DNA of 64,000 bases, taken from positions 124,001-188,000 of the forward strand of contig NZ_LKBT01000045.1 of NCBI RefSeq assembly GCF_002699985.1, written 5' to 3'. Below are positions 34,661 through 43,040 of the stretch, piece after piece; the stretch's first letter is position 1; each line of letters starts with the position of its first letter. A program made the position numbers and the translations under genes. The notes beneath the pieces were generated by a model that saw nothing but the letters and a program-made list of their open reading frames with translations, had not been told where the DNA came from and ran no database searches. This DNA is from Pseudomonas sp. ICMP 561. GTDB taxonomy: Bacteria; Pseudomonadota; Gammaproteobacteria; Pseudomonadales; Pseudomonadaceae.

Positions 34661-35035
34661 CAAGCCCGGCTCCCACAGTGATCGCATTCCCCCTGTAGGA
34701 GCCGGGCTTGGTCTGGGCGGCATTCCGACGATGAACGATAACGCGGTGTGGCTTATGACTGCGTCTCATGCATCGCGGGCAAGCCCGGCTCCCACAGTGA
34801 TCGCATTCCCCCTGTAGGAGCCGGGCTTGGTCTGAGCGGCACTCCGACGATGAACGATAGCGCGGTGTGGCTTATGGCTGCGTCTCATGCATCGCGGGCA
34901 AGCCCGGCTCCCACGGTGATCGCATTCCCCCTGTGGGAGCTGAGCTTGCTCGCGATGAACGATTACGCGGTGTGGCTTCTGCCTGCGTCTCATGCATCGT
35001 CGGAATGCCGCCCAGACCAAGCCCGGCTCCCACAG
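34661..35035. repeat. Tandem REP array, 119-bp period
   Basis: CAAGCCCGGCTCCCAC recurs at 34661, 34780 and 34899 (119-bp steps) with a fourth altered copy near 35019. Each unit has arms CAAGCCCGGCTCC and GGAGCCGGGCTTG, so each can form a hairpin. It fills the gap between the two convergent receptor genes, where I see no gene. Confidence 0.88.
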
Positions 35036-35043
35036 TGATGGTC

Positions 35044-37542
35044 TTACCAACGATACGTCGCACTGGCCTGCACGGTGCGTTGCGAGCCATACCAGCACCA
35101 GCCGTAACCGCTGCAGGACGCGACGTATTCCTTGTTGGCCAGGTTGGTGACGTTAAGCGCCAGGCGCAGGTTGTCCATCGGGTTGTAGAGGCTTGGAATA
35201 TCGTAGTGCGCTGACGCGTCGAACAAGGTGTAGCCAGGCACCTTCAGCGAGTTGGCAGTGTCACCCCAGGTAGAGCCGACATAACGCGTACCACCGCCAA
35301 CACCGAAGCCTTTCATCTGACCGTCACGGAAGGTGTAATCAACCCAGGCGGAGGCGGTATGACGTGGAATAGCCACAGATGTCTTGCCTTCAGCCGACTC
35401 GGTCGGACCGTTGGCAATGCCACTTCCCGGCGACACAACCACGGTGTTGTTGGATTTGGTCGTCCTGTTGTCCAGATACGCATAGGCCGCCGTGATGTCC
35501 AGGTTATCACTCAGGCTCGCCTTGCCTTCCAGCTCGAAACCTCGGGACTGCACCTCACCGGATTGCACCTGACACCGTGCACCGTTACACCGAGGCGCTG
35601 GATCCGGGTCGGGGGTCAGCACATTGGTTCTACGCAGATCGAAGATCGACGCGGTGATGAAGCTGTTGCTCCCTGGTGGCTGATACTTGATACCCAGTTC
35701 GTACTGCGTGCCTTCGGTTGGATCAAACGGTTTGTCACCTAAACCGGTGCCCGATTGTGGCTCGAAGGATTCGGAATAGCTGATGTAGGGCGCCAGACCG
35801 TTATCGAACAGATAGACCAGCCCCAGCCGTCCGGTAAAGGCTTCAGCCTCGGTCGCGCTTTTGGTTTTAACACCGGAGGCAATGGTCGTAGAGCTGTTAG
35901 TACTGTCTGCCCAGTCATAACGACCTCCGGCAAGAAACACCCATTTGTCCCATTTCATCTGTTCTTGCAGATACAGGCCTTTTTGTTGGCTGCGGCCTGT
36001 GGCGTCGGTGAGATAAGGTGGCACTGTCACCGGGCTGCCATAGACCGGGTTGAAGATATCCAGAGGAGCCCCGGAAGAGCCTAATCCGCCGGACGCTTTG
36101 GTGTGAGTGCTAGTGTTTTGATAATCGCCCCCAAACAGCACAGTGTGTTGCAAAGGCCCCGTGGCAAATTTAGCCTGGACCTGATTATCAATGGTGTATG
36201 AATCGATATTGGCATCAGTCGCTATGACGCTTCGGTTCAAGGTGCGGAAATCCGATTGGAGAGAGCTGTTGTAGATGCTGCGATAGAGCCCCTCACTGCG
36301 CATGTATCGAGTGTTCTGACGGATCGTCCAGACATCATTCAGGTGATGTTCAAAGAGGTAACCAAGCGCGTAATAATTACGGTCGCTTTTCTCGAAATCC
36401 TTCTCCCCGTCATAAAAATCGACGTCGATGTCACGACCGGTCGGGCTTCTCAATACCGAACCAAACGCAGGAACGGCACCATACGAAGCACCCTTCGGAT
36501 CAGCCTGGTAATTAGCCAGCAGCGTCAGCGACGTATCCTCACTCGGACGCCAGGTAAACGCCCCGGCGATGGACTGGCGGCGGGTTTCCGTGTGCTCGAC
36601 CTGCCCGTCGGCATCGTCGTATAAACCGGAAAGCCGGTAGGAATACACACCCTGATCATCAATCGGGCCGCCGAAATCGAAGGTCGTGCGCTTCTTGTTG
36701 AAGGTGCCATACGTCAGGCCGATTTCGTGAAACGGGGTTTCGGTCGGCAGCTTGCTGACCATATTCACCACACCGCTGGGGCTGGCCTGGCCATACAACA
36801 CGGACGACGGGCCACGCAGGATTTCGACGCGCTCCAGATCAAATGCATCCTTCTGCGGTGAAGCATCTCGGCTGCCCGGCATGCGCAGGCCGTCCAGGTA
36901 TGTCGCAGGCGAAAACCCGCGAATGCTCAGCTGATCCAGACGCGAAGCGGTCGCACCGCGTGTCTCCGGTACAACGGCTGCGGTGTAGCGCAGGATCTGA
37001 TTCAGGCTCTGCGCGCCCTGCGCAGTCATCTGGTCCTTGGTCACGACCGAAATCGACTGTGGTGTTTCAATCAACGCGGTGTCGGTCTTGGTCCCGGTAC
37101 GGCCGCGGGTGGCCACGTAACCGGCAACTGGCCCCGAAGCTGTTTCGCTGCGCCAGGCCCCCTGAATATCCGTCGCCCCCAACTCCATGGCCCCTGCCAC
37201 GGCATCGGGTACGGCTTCAATGCGATAACGATTGGCCGACAATGCCGTTGCCCGTAAACCGCTGCCTGCCAACAAGCGCGCCAGAGCGACATTAGTATCG
37301 AAATCGCCCTGCAAGCCAGGGCTGCTCTTGCCACGAGTGAGAGCCGGATCGAAGGCCAGCGCCAGACTCGCCTGCTCGGCCAGACTGTTCAGTGCCTGGC
37401 TCAGATCACCGGCCGGAATCGAAAAATTTCGCACCGATGCCTGCGCGTTCGGCACGGATTCAGCAGCATTAAGCGGCGCGACGGCGAACGCCATGACGAC
37501 GGCCAGAGCCAGTGGTTGCAGAGAATGGACAGCGCGTGACAT
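35044..37542 (-). CDS. TonB-dependent siderophore receptor with STN domain (FhuA/FoxA-like)
   Basis: 832 residues. A signal peptide (to PLNA-AE) is followed by an STN domain (about 40-110), a plug domain with the TonB-box region and ETPQSISVVTKDQM, RGFSPATYLDGLRM and GQASPSGVVNMVSK, and a barrel ending in terminal Trp (SATYRW). The C-terminal CSGYGWCWYGSQR pair of Cys residues is typical of ferrichrome/ferrioxamine-type receptors. The start at 37542 is supported by AAGGA 7 bases upstream. The FecI/FecR pair at 38307-39811 is its probable signalling partner, although a RaiA-like gene lies in between on the other strand. Confidence 0.9.
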   Translation of the reverse strand: MSRAVHSLQPLALAVVMAFAVAPLNAAESVPNAQASVRNFSIPAGDLSQALNSLAEQASLALAFDPALTRGKSSPGLQGDFDTNVALARLLAGSGLRATALSANRYRIEAVPDAVAGAMELGATDIQGAWRSETASGPVAGYVATRGRTGTKTDTALIETPQSISVVTKDQMTAQGAQSLNQILRYTAAVVPETRGATASRLDQLSIRGFSPATYLDGLRMPGSRDASPQKDAFDLERVEILRGPSSVLYGQASPSGVVNMVSKLPTETPFHEIGLTYGTFNKKRTTFDFGGPIDDQGVYSYRLSGLYDDADGQVEHTETRRQSIAGAFTWRPSEDTSLTLLANYQADPKGASYGAVPAFGSVLRSPTGRDIDVDFYDGEKDFEKSDRNYYALGYLFEHHLNDVWTIRQNTRYMRSEGLYRSIYNSSLQSDFRTLNRSVIATDANIDSYTIDNQVQAKFATGPLQHTVLFGGDYQNTSTHTKASGGLGSSGAPLDIFNPVYGSPVTVPPYLTDATGRSQQKGLYLQEQMKWDKWVFLAGGRYDWADSTNSSTTIASGVKTKSATEAEAFTGRLGLVYLFDNGLAPYISYSESFEPQSGTGLGDKPFDPTEGTQYELGIKYQPPGSNSFITASIFDLRRTNVLTPDPDPAPRCNGARCQVQSGEVQSRGFELEGKASLSDNLDITAAYAYLDNRTTKSNNTVVVSPGSGIANGPTESAEGKTSVAIPRHTASAWVDYTFRDGQMKGFGVGGGTRYVGSTWGDTANSLKVPGYTLFDASAHYDIPSLYNPMDNLRLALNVTNLANKEYVASCSGYGWCWYGSQRTVQASATYRW

Positions 37543-37792
37543 GGACGATCCTTGGCTGGGAAATGAAGTACTCCTAGCCATGACGCACGCGCAAGGAAAA
37601 CAGACAGTGAATGAGATGGATTAACATTCAAATACTGCACGCCTGATTTTTTGCCGCGAAATATTTCTTTCACGCCGGGGTTGAATTGTTCCTCGAGAAG
37701 CGCCAACACTGTGACTGAGGCGGACAAAAATGAACCTCCTGAACAGGAGCCCTGTCCGATCTCACAAGAGCAAGCCTTAGAAGGGAACAACT

Positions 37793-38221
37793 ATGCAAAT
37801 CCAGGTCAATTGCGATAACCACATCGAAAGCAGCATCCGACTGGAGGAGTGGGTACGTACCACTGTTGAAAGCACGCTCGAACGTTACGAAGAGGATCTG
37901 ACCCGCATCGAAGTCCACATCCGCGATGAGAACGGTGACAAGCCCGGCCCGCATGATATGCGCTGCCAAATGGAAGCCCGACCAAAAGGTCACCAACCCA
38001 TCTCCGTAACTCACAAGGCCGACACCCTGGATCAGGCCGTAGATGGTGCCGCAGTCAAACTTGATCATGCCCTTGAGCATCTATTTGGCAAACTGCGCAA
38101 AAAGCGCGCAGGAGCCCCGGTCGTTGACGACTCAGAGCTTGAATCGGAAAACCCCGACGCTCTGTTGCAAGAAGAATTTCTGGAGAAGGAGCAGGAAAAA
38201 AGCGTCGCCCAACTGGGTTGA
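37793..38221 (+). CDS. RaiA/HPF-family ribosome-associated protein
   Basis: 142 residues. The N-terminal ~100 residues match the S30AE/sigma-54-modulation fold (MQIQVNCDNHIESSIRLEEW, RIEVHIRDENGDKPG, CQMEARPKGHQPISVTHKA). The acidic C-terminal tail (about 112-142) is longer than in the short HPF form and is not the HPF dimerisation domain. By family it would bind the 30S subunit in stress or stationary phase. The start is preceded by AGAAGGGAAC. It sits on the plus strand between a siderophore receptor and its sigma regulators, an unusual location. Confidence 0.85.
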   Translation: MQIQVNCDNHIESSIRLEEWVRTTVESTLERYEEDLTRIEVHIRDENGDKPGPHDMRCQMEARPKGHQPISVTHKADTLDQAVDGAAVKLDHALEHLFGKLRKKRAGAPVVDDSELESENPDALLQEEFLEKEQEKSVAQLG

Positions 38222-38263
38222 GCCACGCATTAACCTGAATCACATTACGACCTCTTGAAAGAA

Positions 38264-38295
38264 GGGCGGACTTGCACAGCAGGTCCGCCCTTTTT
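38264..38295. terminator. Bidirectional Rho-independent terminator
   Basis: GGGCGGACTT and AGGTCCGCCC (9 of 10 paired plus one G-U) with TTTTT on one side and an A-rich flank on the other. It ends the RaiA-like gene and, on the other strand, the second fecR. Confidence 0.85.
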
Positions 38296-38306
38296 CGTTT
38301 TCGGCT

Positions 38307-39269
38307 TTATCTGGCTGGAGTGACCCTCACGAACAGCGGCGTGTAGTGCTCGACCTTGATAGGCAGGTTATCCGCCAACGTAGCCAGAGCAGCGTCGGTG
38401 TCATCAAGACGGAACACACCGGAGACGCGTATCCCGCGAAGCGCCTCTTTATCAAACTGCAGAACGCCATGCCGCCAGGACTCAAGGGCCTGCAACACCT
38501 CGACCAGTGGCCGGTCATCCGCTTTGAGCATACCGCGCGTCCACGCAGCCGGATCATCATTGCCGATGGCTGTGGGTATCTGTACCACACCATCCTTGAG
38601 CATCGCCCGTTGACCGGTGTTGACCCGAACGTCGGTCGAGCGATCAGCATTGGCGGCGATCGCCGACTCGAGCACGCTGACCTGAACTGAACCGTCCTGC
38701 TCTTTACGCACCACAAAGCGCGTACCCAGCGCCGTTATGGTGCCTTCACGCGTCTTGACCACGAACGGTCGCTGCGGGTCTTTGGCGACCTGCACCCACA
38801 TTTCACCGCGGTACAACTCAATGACGCGCTGCCGTTCGTCGAATTCAACGTCCAGTGCCGAGCCGCTATTGAGCTGCAACTCACTACCGTCGGTCAGCAA
38901 AATCTCACGCTTTTCGCCGGTTTCAGTGCGTTCGTCAGCCAGCCAGGCCGGCCCCTGATCAACACTGAACCAGCCAAAAACCAGCACACCCAACAAGGCA
39001 ATAGCCTGCACCGGGCGATGGGAAATTCTCCGTTTGGCCGGGGGAAAAATCTTGCCCAATGCCTTCCTGGCGGGCTCGACGGGCAACTGCTCGAAGATGC
39101 CCATGACCGCTTGCATGCGGGTCACCGCCAGTGCATGCCGAGGGTCTGCATGACGCCATGTGTTGAAGGCCTGCCGGTCAGCGCTGCTCACGGCATCGTC
39201 CTGCAGCAACGCCAGCCACTGCGCGGCCTGGCCGATCATCGACTCCGAGGGTTCGTGCTCTACATTCAT
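38307..39269 (-). CDS. FecR-family sigma regulator (second copy)
   Basis: 320 residues. The cytosolic N-terminal domain has AAQWLALLQDDAVSSADRQ and FNTWRHADPRHALA, a membrane helix lies around residues 86-102, and the FecR domain has LTDGSELQLNSGSALDVEF and TALGTRFVVR. It overlaps the upstream sigma gene by 4 bases. It probably couples the hydroxamate-type receptor at 35044-37542 to its sigma factor. Confidence 0.92.
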   Translation of the reverse strand: MNVEHEPSESMIGQAAQWLALLQDDAVSSADRQAFNTWRHADPRHALAVTRMQAVMGIFEQLPVEPARKALGKIFPPAKRRISHRPVQAIALLGVLVFGWFSVDQGPAWLADERTETGEKREILLTDGSELQLNSGSALDVEFDERQRVIELYRGEMWVQVAKDPQRPFVVKTREGTITALGTRFVVRKEQDGSVQVSVLESAIAANADRSTDVRVNTGQRAMLKDGVVQIPTAIGNDDPAAWTRGMLKADDRPLVEVLQALESWRHGVLQFDKEALRGIRVSGVFRLDDTDAALATLADNLPIKVEHYTPLFVRVTPAR

Positions 39270-39811
39270 GACATGTGGCCCGAACCATGCACAGTCTTAT
39301 AGCAATGCACCAATACGCTGGCCATGTACTGCTTGACCATGCTGGCGGACACACCCAACACCTTGGCGATTTCGTTGTAGCTCAAACCGTCCAGACGGTT
39401 GAGTAAAAACGCTTCGCGGGGTTTGGGGGGCAAGCCCTCCAGCATTCGGGAGATTTTTTCCAGCATCTGCAGGGCGGCGTGAATCGCCTCAGGGCTGGGG
39501 ATATTGGCATCGTCGGCGCTGAGAGCCAACGCCTCTAGGTAGGCATGCTCGATCTTGCGACGCCGGGCACCGTCGATCAGCAGACGCGTGGCGGTGGTGG
39601 TCAGGAATGCACGAGGCTCTTTAAGGTTTTGCGGTTCAGCGAGCGTCAGGATTCGGATGAAGGCGTCATGAGCAAGGTCAGCCGCACGCTGCGAACAACC
39701 GAGCTTTTTACGCAGCCACCCATGCAACCAGGAGTGATGGTCACTGTAGAGGGCAGTAAATTGCCGGTGACGAAGGATCAGGTCGTCATCGGGTGCAGGA
39801 GTGTCGCGCAT
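39266..39811 (-). CDS. FecI-like ECF sigma factor (second copy)
   Basis: 181 residues. Region 2 (FTALYSDHHSWLHGWLRKKL, RAADLAHDAFIRIL) and region 4 (LSYNEIAKVLGVSASMVKQY) are clear. I use the ATG at 39811 because the alternative GTG at 39832 would overlap the Fur-like box. It is cotranscribed with the second fecR; the predicted target is the siderophore receptor gene downstream. Confidence 0.92.
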   Translation of the reverse strand: MRDTPAPDDDLILRHRQFTALYSDHHSWLHGWLRKKLGCSQRAADLAHDAFIRILTLAEPQNLKEPRAFLTTTATRLLIDGARRRKIEHAYLEALALSADDANIPSPEAIHAALQMLEKISRMLEGLPPKPREAFLLNRLDGLSYNEIAKVLGVSASMVKQYMASVLVHCYKTVHGSGHMS

Positions 39812-39830
39812 GTGGCAATGCTTCTTAAAC

Positions 39831-39849
39831 ACGAAAAATTATCATTAAC
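39831..39849 (-). promoter_or_regulatory. Fur-like box upstream of the second sigma gene
   Basis: In gene direction GTTAATGATAATTTTTCGT, matching 13 of 19 consensus positions with a perfect TAATGATAAT core. It is about 20 bases upstream of the sigma start. Confidence 0.55.
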
Positions 39850-39976
39850 GCGGAAGATGCCATTATTCAGTCACAACGGCAAGCGCAGGAATTTTCCGAT
39901 TTTTCACTCAACCGTCGAGAACTAAAGGGTCAAACGCCCAGTCAATTTATGCAGTCCCTACTGGCAGGTACCGAAA

Positions 39977-40312
39977 ATGGATAATCCTTTTCAGCAGATT
40001 ACCGACGTATTTCATCCTGACTACCGGGTGAACCTGAGCATTCAAGGCCTCGACGGCAGCATTATGCTGACGCTGTCGAATGAAACGGGTGTGGTCGCCA
40101 AACGCTTGATCAGCGCCGCGCAGCGCAACGATCCCAAGCGTTTGAAGCGATTGATCGAAAGCGTGCAATTCGGTATCGCAATCGAGGAAGGTCACAGCGC
40201 TATCAAGATCCTGGCGGCCATGACCGACGGCGACGTGAAACGACTTGCGCCTCCACCCTCAAAGCTCGCTAATCTGCTGGCGACCCGCCCGCCAGTGTCG
40301 GTGGGGATTTGA
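39977..40312 (+). CDS. DUF3509 protein
   Basis: 111 residues, soluble. The opening MDNPFQQITDVFHPDYRVNL and IMLTLSNETGVVAKRLI match the Pseudomonas-restricted DUF3509 family of unknown function. It is unusual in having a longer C-terminal tail (SKLANLLATRPPVSVGI). It is divergent from the second sigma gene but has its own start and no clear functional link. Confidence 0.82.
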   Translation: MDNPFQQITDVFHPDYRVNLSIQGLDGSIMLTLSNETGVVAKRLISAAQRNDPKRLKRLIESVQFGIAIEEGHSAIKILAAMTDGDVKRLAPPPSKLANLLATRPPVSVGI

Positions 40313-40364
40313 TGCCGGTTGAGTGCCTTTAAGCCTGTTTACGATAAATCATCACACCCCCATT

Positions 40365-40399
40365 CAGATCCTGCTGACGTCGACCGGCAGCAGGATCTG
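40365..40399. terminator. 12-bp hairpin in the 40313-40626 gap
   Basis: CAGATCCTGCTG and CAGCAGGATCTG are perfect inverted arms 11 bases apart. No T run follows. The rest of this 314-bp gap shows no gene; its last 75 bases probably contain the promoter of the lipoprotein gene. Confidence 0.45.
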
Positions 40400-40626
40400 G
40401 ATCTTGCGTGCGCATCGCCACACGCCTGAATAGCCCGCACCTACTCCTCCCCTCCCCGTCGTTCTCAGGCTGATGGCTCGCTTGTCAGGCACCCTTTCGT
40501 CTTCAGTCACTGTTCAGGCGAGGTACAGACAAGGATTGTTACAACATTACTGAGACTAGGTTGTTGGGTGACAGGATCCTCCTGTCGCAGCGTCACTCCA
40601 CCGACGGATAACTCCGAGGAGGCAAC

Positions 40627-40956
40627 ATGTTCTTGCGTTATGTGGCACTGATTGCACTGATAACAGTGGCGTCCGGTTGCGTAGAAGAGCGAATCGTCCA
40701 CCAACGAAGCCCGGTGCACCACGAGTACGTTGAGGTCGTGGCACCACAAGCCCCGCCTGAGCGCATTGTGGAAGTCGAACCCGCACCTCGACCAGGCTAT
40801 GTCTGGGCACGCGGTTACTGGCATTGGGATGGAGCCCGTTATGTACCTGTGCGAGGCCATTGGGAAGCAGAGCGCCCTGGCTATCGCTATGAGCATCCGC
40901 ACTGGGAACGAGCAGGAGATGGCTGGCATTGGCATGCCGGCGTGTGGCTTAACTAG
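40627..40956 (+). CDS. YXWGXW-repeat lipoprotein
   Basis: 109 residues. A lipoprotein signal ends at VASGC (Cys at residue 18), followed by a Pro/Val/Glu-rich spacer and repeated aromatic motifs (PGYVWARGYWHWDGARYVPV, WHWHAGVW) of the YXWGXW family found in Gram-negative envelope proteins. The function is unknown. The start has GGAGGCAAC upstream. A hairpin at about 40970-41002 follows. Confidence 0.8.
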   Translation: MFLRYVALIALITVASGCVEERIVHQRSPVHHEYVEVVAPQAPPERIVEVEPAPRPGYVWARGYWHWDGARYVPVRGHWEAERPGYRYEHPHWERAGDGWHWHAGVWLN

Positions 40957-41017
40957 CTATTGATAACGCCTGTCCTGCAAGGCCAATAGGCCAGGCAGGA
41001 CACGCAATCCCATCCCC

Positions 41018-41467
41018 TCAGCTTTCCGACTTGTCCTTCACCGACGGAAAGCGCGACGAAGCAAATCGCACCACCAGAATCGCAAACGCCAGCAGCAGAA
41101 TCCCGCCGCACAGGTAGATGATCCCCAGATCAGGCGGCGCATGATGGGACACGTCGCTGATCAGCAACCGCGTCAGAGCGGTGATTGCAACGTAGATCAA
41201 GAATCTGATTGGCATGTGGTTGGTCTTGAAATAAATACCCACCATCGCTCCAAGCTCCAGATAGATGAACAGCAGCAGAATGTCATCAACGCTGACGCTG
41301 CCTTTGCCGATCATCTCTATGAAAGCCAGGATCGCGCCGTATGCCGTGATCGCCCCAATCCCGAAAAGTGCCAGGTAATGGAAAGCCTCTACGCACAGAT
41401 TGCCAAGCGAATCTGCTTGATCGTGCAGAGTCTTGCGTAGCTTTTCAGCCCATTTCAGTTCTGACAT
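41018..41467 (-). CDS. psiE: PsiE-family phosphate-starvation-inducible membrane protein
   Basis: 149 residues with four transmembrane helices (about 28-55, 63-85, 92-112 and 120-140). The family segment LFIYLELGAMVGIYFKTNHM followed by PIRFLIYVAITALTR is unmistakable. The start at 41467 (MSELKWAEKLRK) is supported by GGAAGAG just upstream; an in-frame Met 15 residues upstream is less likely. The molecular function is unknown. Confidence 0.88.
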   Translation of the reverse strand: MSELKWAEKLRKTLHDQADSLGNLCVEAFHYLALFGIGAITAYGAILAFIEMIGKGSVSVDDILLLFIYLELGAMVGIYFKTNHMPIRFLIYVAITALTRLLISDVSHHAPPDLGIIYLCGGILLLAFAILVVRFASSRFPSVKDKSES

Positions 41468-41678
41468 CTTCAACTCTTCCTGTACAAAAATTGAGCAACA
41501 CTTACCGGTCAATATAATGCCGCTTTGTAGGTGAAGCCTCGTGGCGCGTGATTCTCAAGCAGGAACGAGGCCATTCGCCAGGGTTAAGAGCGCGGCGGGT
41601 TGTCGCAAGGCACACGAAGGGAGTAAAAAAGATGCGTGTTCGCCACTATTCAAGCCGCGACGATTGGCTTATGCTTAC

Positions 41679-41698
41679 AACTGTATAAACAACCAGTA
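41679..41698 (+). promoter_or_regulatory. LexA (SOS) box upstream of yebG
   Basis: AACTGTATAAACAACCAGTA contains CTG-N10-CAG and matches the gamma-proteobacterial LexA consensus CTGT-N8-ACAG except for one base. It is 126 bases upstream of a yebG gene, a known SOS gene in enterobacteria. Confidence 0.75.
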
Positions 41699-41722
41699 TT
41701 CGCAGAACCAGATCTTGCATCG

Positions 41723-41748
41723 TTGCAGGTCGGCATTTTGACCTGCAA
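41723..41748 (+). promoter_or_regulatory. 5'-UTR hairpin of yebG
   Basis: TTGCAGGTC and GACCTGCAA are perfect 9-bp arms around an 8-base loop, placed between the LexA box and the yebG start. It could be an attenuator or mRNA-stability element, or a second operator. Confidence 0.45.
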
Positions 41749-41823
41749 TACAAGCGTTGACCGTTTCACAAGCACAACCGGGGGCGTTCCCCTCCAATAC
41801 TGCACCTGATTACGAGGCCTCAC

Positions 41824-42078
41824 ATGGCTGTTGAAACCCTATATCGCAGTACCCGCGACTTGGAGACTACATTCGTGGATCGTAAACTCGCCGATGCACA
41901 CGACCAGATGCTCGAACTGGCAGAGTCGCTGACCGAGATTCTGATGAAGAACGTACCGGGCCTGACCGAGAAACAAGCTGAAGACACCAGTATCTTCATG
42001 GCTAAAAACCGCGTTGTATTTGCCGCTGCGTTCAAGAACAACGCAAGTGCGCTGGCCGAGTTGGGTCAGGAAGGCTGA
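41824..42078 (+). CDS. yebG: YebG family SOS protein
   Basis: 84 residues. The opening MAVETLYRS and the segment KLADAHDQMLELAESLTEIL align with E. coli YebG (MAVEVKYVV, KKEADAYDKMLDTADLL) from memory. Shorter than E. coli YebG (96 residues) because it lacks the acidic tail. The LexA box upstream supports DNA-damage control. The biochemical role is not established. SD-like GAGGCCTCAC precedes the start. Confidence 0.85.
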   Translation: MAVETLYRSTRDLETTFVDRKLADAHDQMLELAESLTEILMKNVPGLTEKQAEDTSIFMAKNRVVFAAAFKNNASALAELGQEG

Positions 42079-42264
42079 ATTCTCACAGGCCTTCAGGAGC
42101 TCATGAACAATGCGATGCAGCGATAGCGTGTTGCCTGACACGCCGCCATCGCGGGCAAGCGCGCTCCTACAAGTCTCCGGTTGCTGCGCGACAGCGCGGC
42201 TGTCTGGACGACGGTGACGCTCTCATCAAACGAAATGCAAATTAATGGATTGAAATGCATTTTC

Positions 42265-42332
42265 TGTAAGAGCTGCCGAAGGCTGCGAAGCATTTCTCCT
42301 CATACACCGCGATCGCAGCCTTCGGCAGCTCC
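42265..42332. repeat. REP-type hairpin
   Basis: CTGTAAGAGCTGCCGAAGGC and GCCTTCGGCAGCTCCAGATC form a stem of about 20 bp with two mismatches. A partial REP also lies at about 42120-42175. There is otherwise no gene between yebG and the third sigma gene. Confidence 0.75.
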
Positions 42333-42410
42333 AGATCCAATGTTTGCCACGAGACACAAGGCAATCTCCTGCAAAAATAGTGGCATCCAGATTCACCAAC
42401 ACCAAAGCAA

Positions 42411-42427
42411 TTGAGAAGCAGTCTCAT
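42411..42427 (+). promoter_or_regulatory. Fur-like palindrome upstream of the third sigma gene
   Basis: TTGAGAAGCAGTCTCAT is a TGAGA-N5-TCTCA palindrome resembling the Fur motif TGAGAATCATTCTCA. It lies 38 bases upstream of the preferred start codon. Confidence 0.45.
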
Positions 42428-42464
42428 CCATGATAGCCTCGCCGACACATTATCTGTGGCTGCC

Positions 42465-43040
42465 ATGGGCGGCGAACTTTGCTTTTCAGAGCGTTTTGCC
42501 GTGCCCGATAAAGCCGCCAGGCTTAGCCTCTATCTTGCCCATCGTCCTGCGTTGATCAACTACGCCAAAGGGGTCTTGGGCGATCGAGCGAGCGCGGAAG
42601 ATGTAGTGCAGGATGCCTTTCTGCGTTTCAGCGAGGCGACCAGCGCGGCACTGGAACAGCCCGCAGCTTATCTGTATCGAATCGTGCGCAATCTGGCGCT
42701 CGATACCATGCGCCGTCAGAACAGCGAAAACCGTCAGCAGCAGAGTCCGCCGCAATGGATGCAGCCCGGTCAGTTGCACTCTCCCGAACAGCAGTTCCTT
42801 CAGCAAGCAGACGTCAGTCGCGTAGCCGCGACCTTTGCCGACCTGCCTGAACAAACGCGTATTGCCGTCGAGATGCACCGGTTGGGTGGTTATACTCTGC
42901 AGCAAATCGCCAGCCACCTGAACATTTCGCTGTCCATGACTCACCGTCTGGTACGCGACGCCGTGGTTCAGCTGGCCTCCAGTATCGAGGTTGAACAGCC
43001 TGTTCAGGCCGTTCAACGCAAGGAGCGCCCACGTGCATGA
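42465..43040 (+). CDS. FecI/PvdS-like ECF sigma factor (third copy)
   Basis: 191 residues from the Met at 42465; an earlier in-frame start at 42411 would overlap the Fur-like palindrome. No clear Shine-Dalgarno sequence is seen, so the start is tentative. Region 2 (LINYAKGVLGDRASAEDVVQ, DAFLRF, YLYRIVRNLALDTMRR) and region 4 (YTLQQIASHLNISLSMTHRL) are present. It is less similar to the two FecI copies than they are to each other. It is followed by an overlapping fecR, but no receptor gene is nearby. Confidence 0.88.
   Translation: MGGELCFSERFAVPDKAARLSLYLAHRPALINYAKGVLGDRASAEDVVQDAFLRFSEATSAALEQPAAYLYRIVRNLALDTMRRQNSENRQQQSPPQWMQPGQLHSPEQQFLQQADVSRVAATFADLPEQTRIAVEMHRLGGYTLQQIASHLNISLSMTHRLVRDAVVQLASSIEVEQPVQAVQRKERPRA

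Noticed and set aside
34632..35214. Short frames on both strands between the two receptor genes
   Set aside because: They are translations of the 119-bp tandem REP repeats.
41541..41741. A 66-codon plus-strand frame upstream of yebG
   Set aside because: It spans the LexA box and has low-complexity, basic composition; it is more likely the promoter region.
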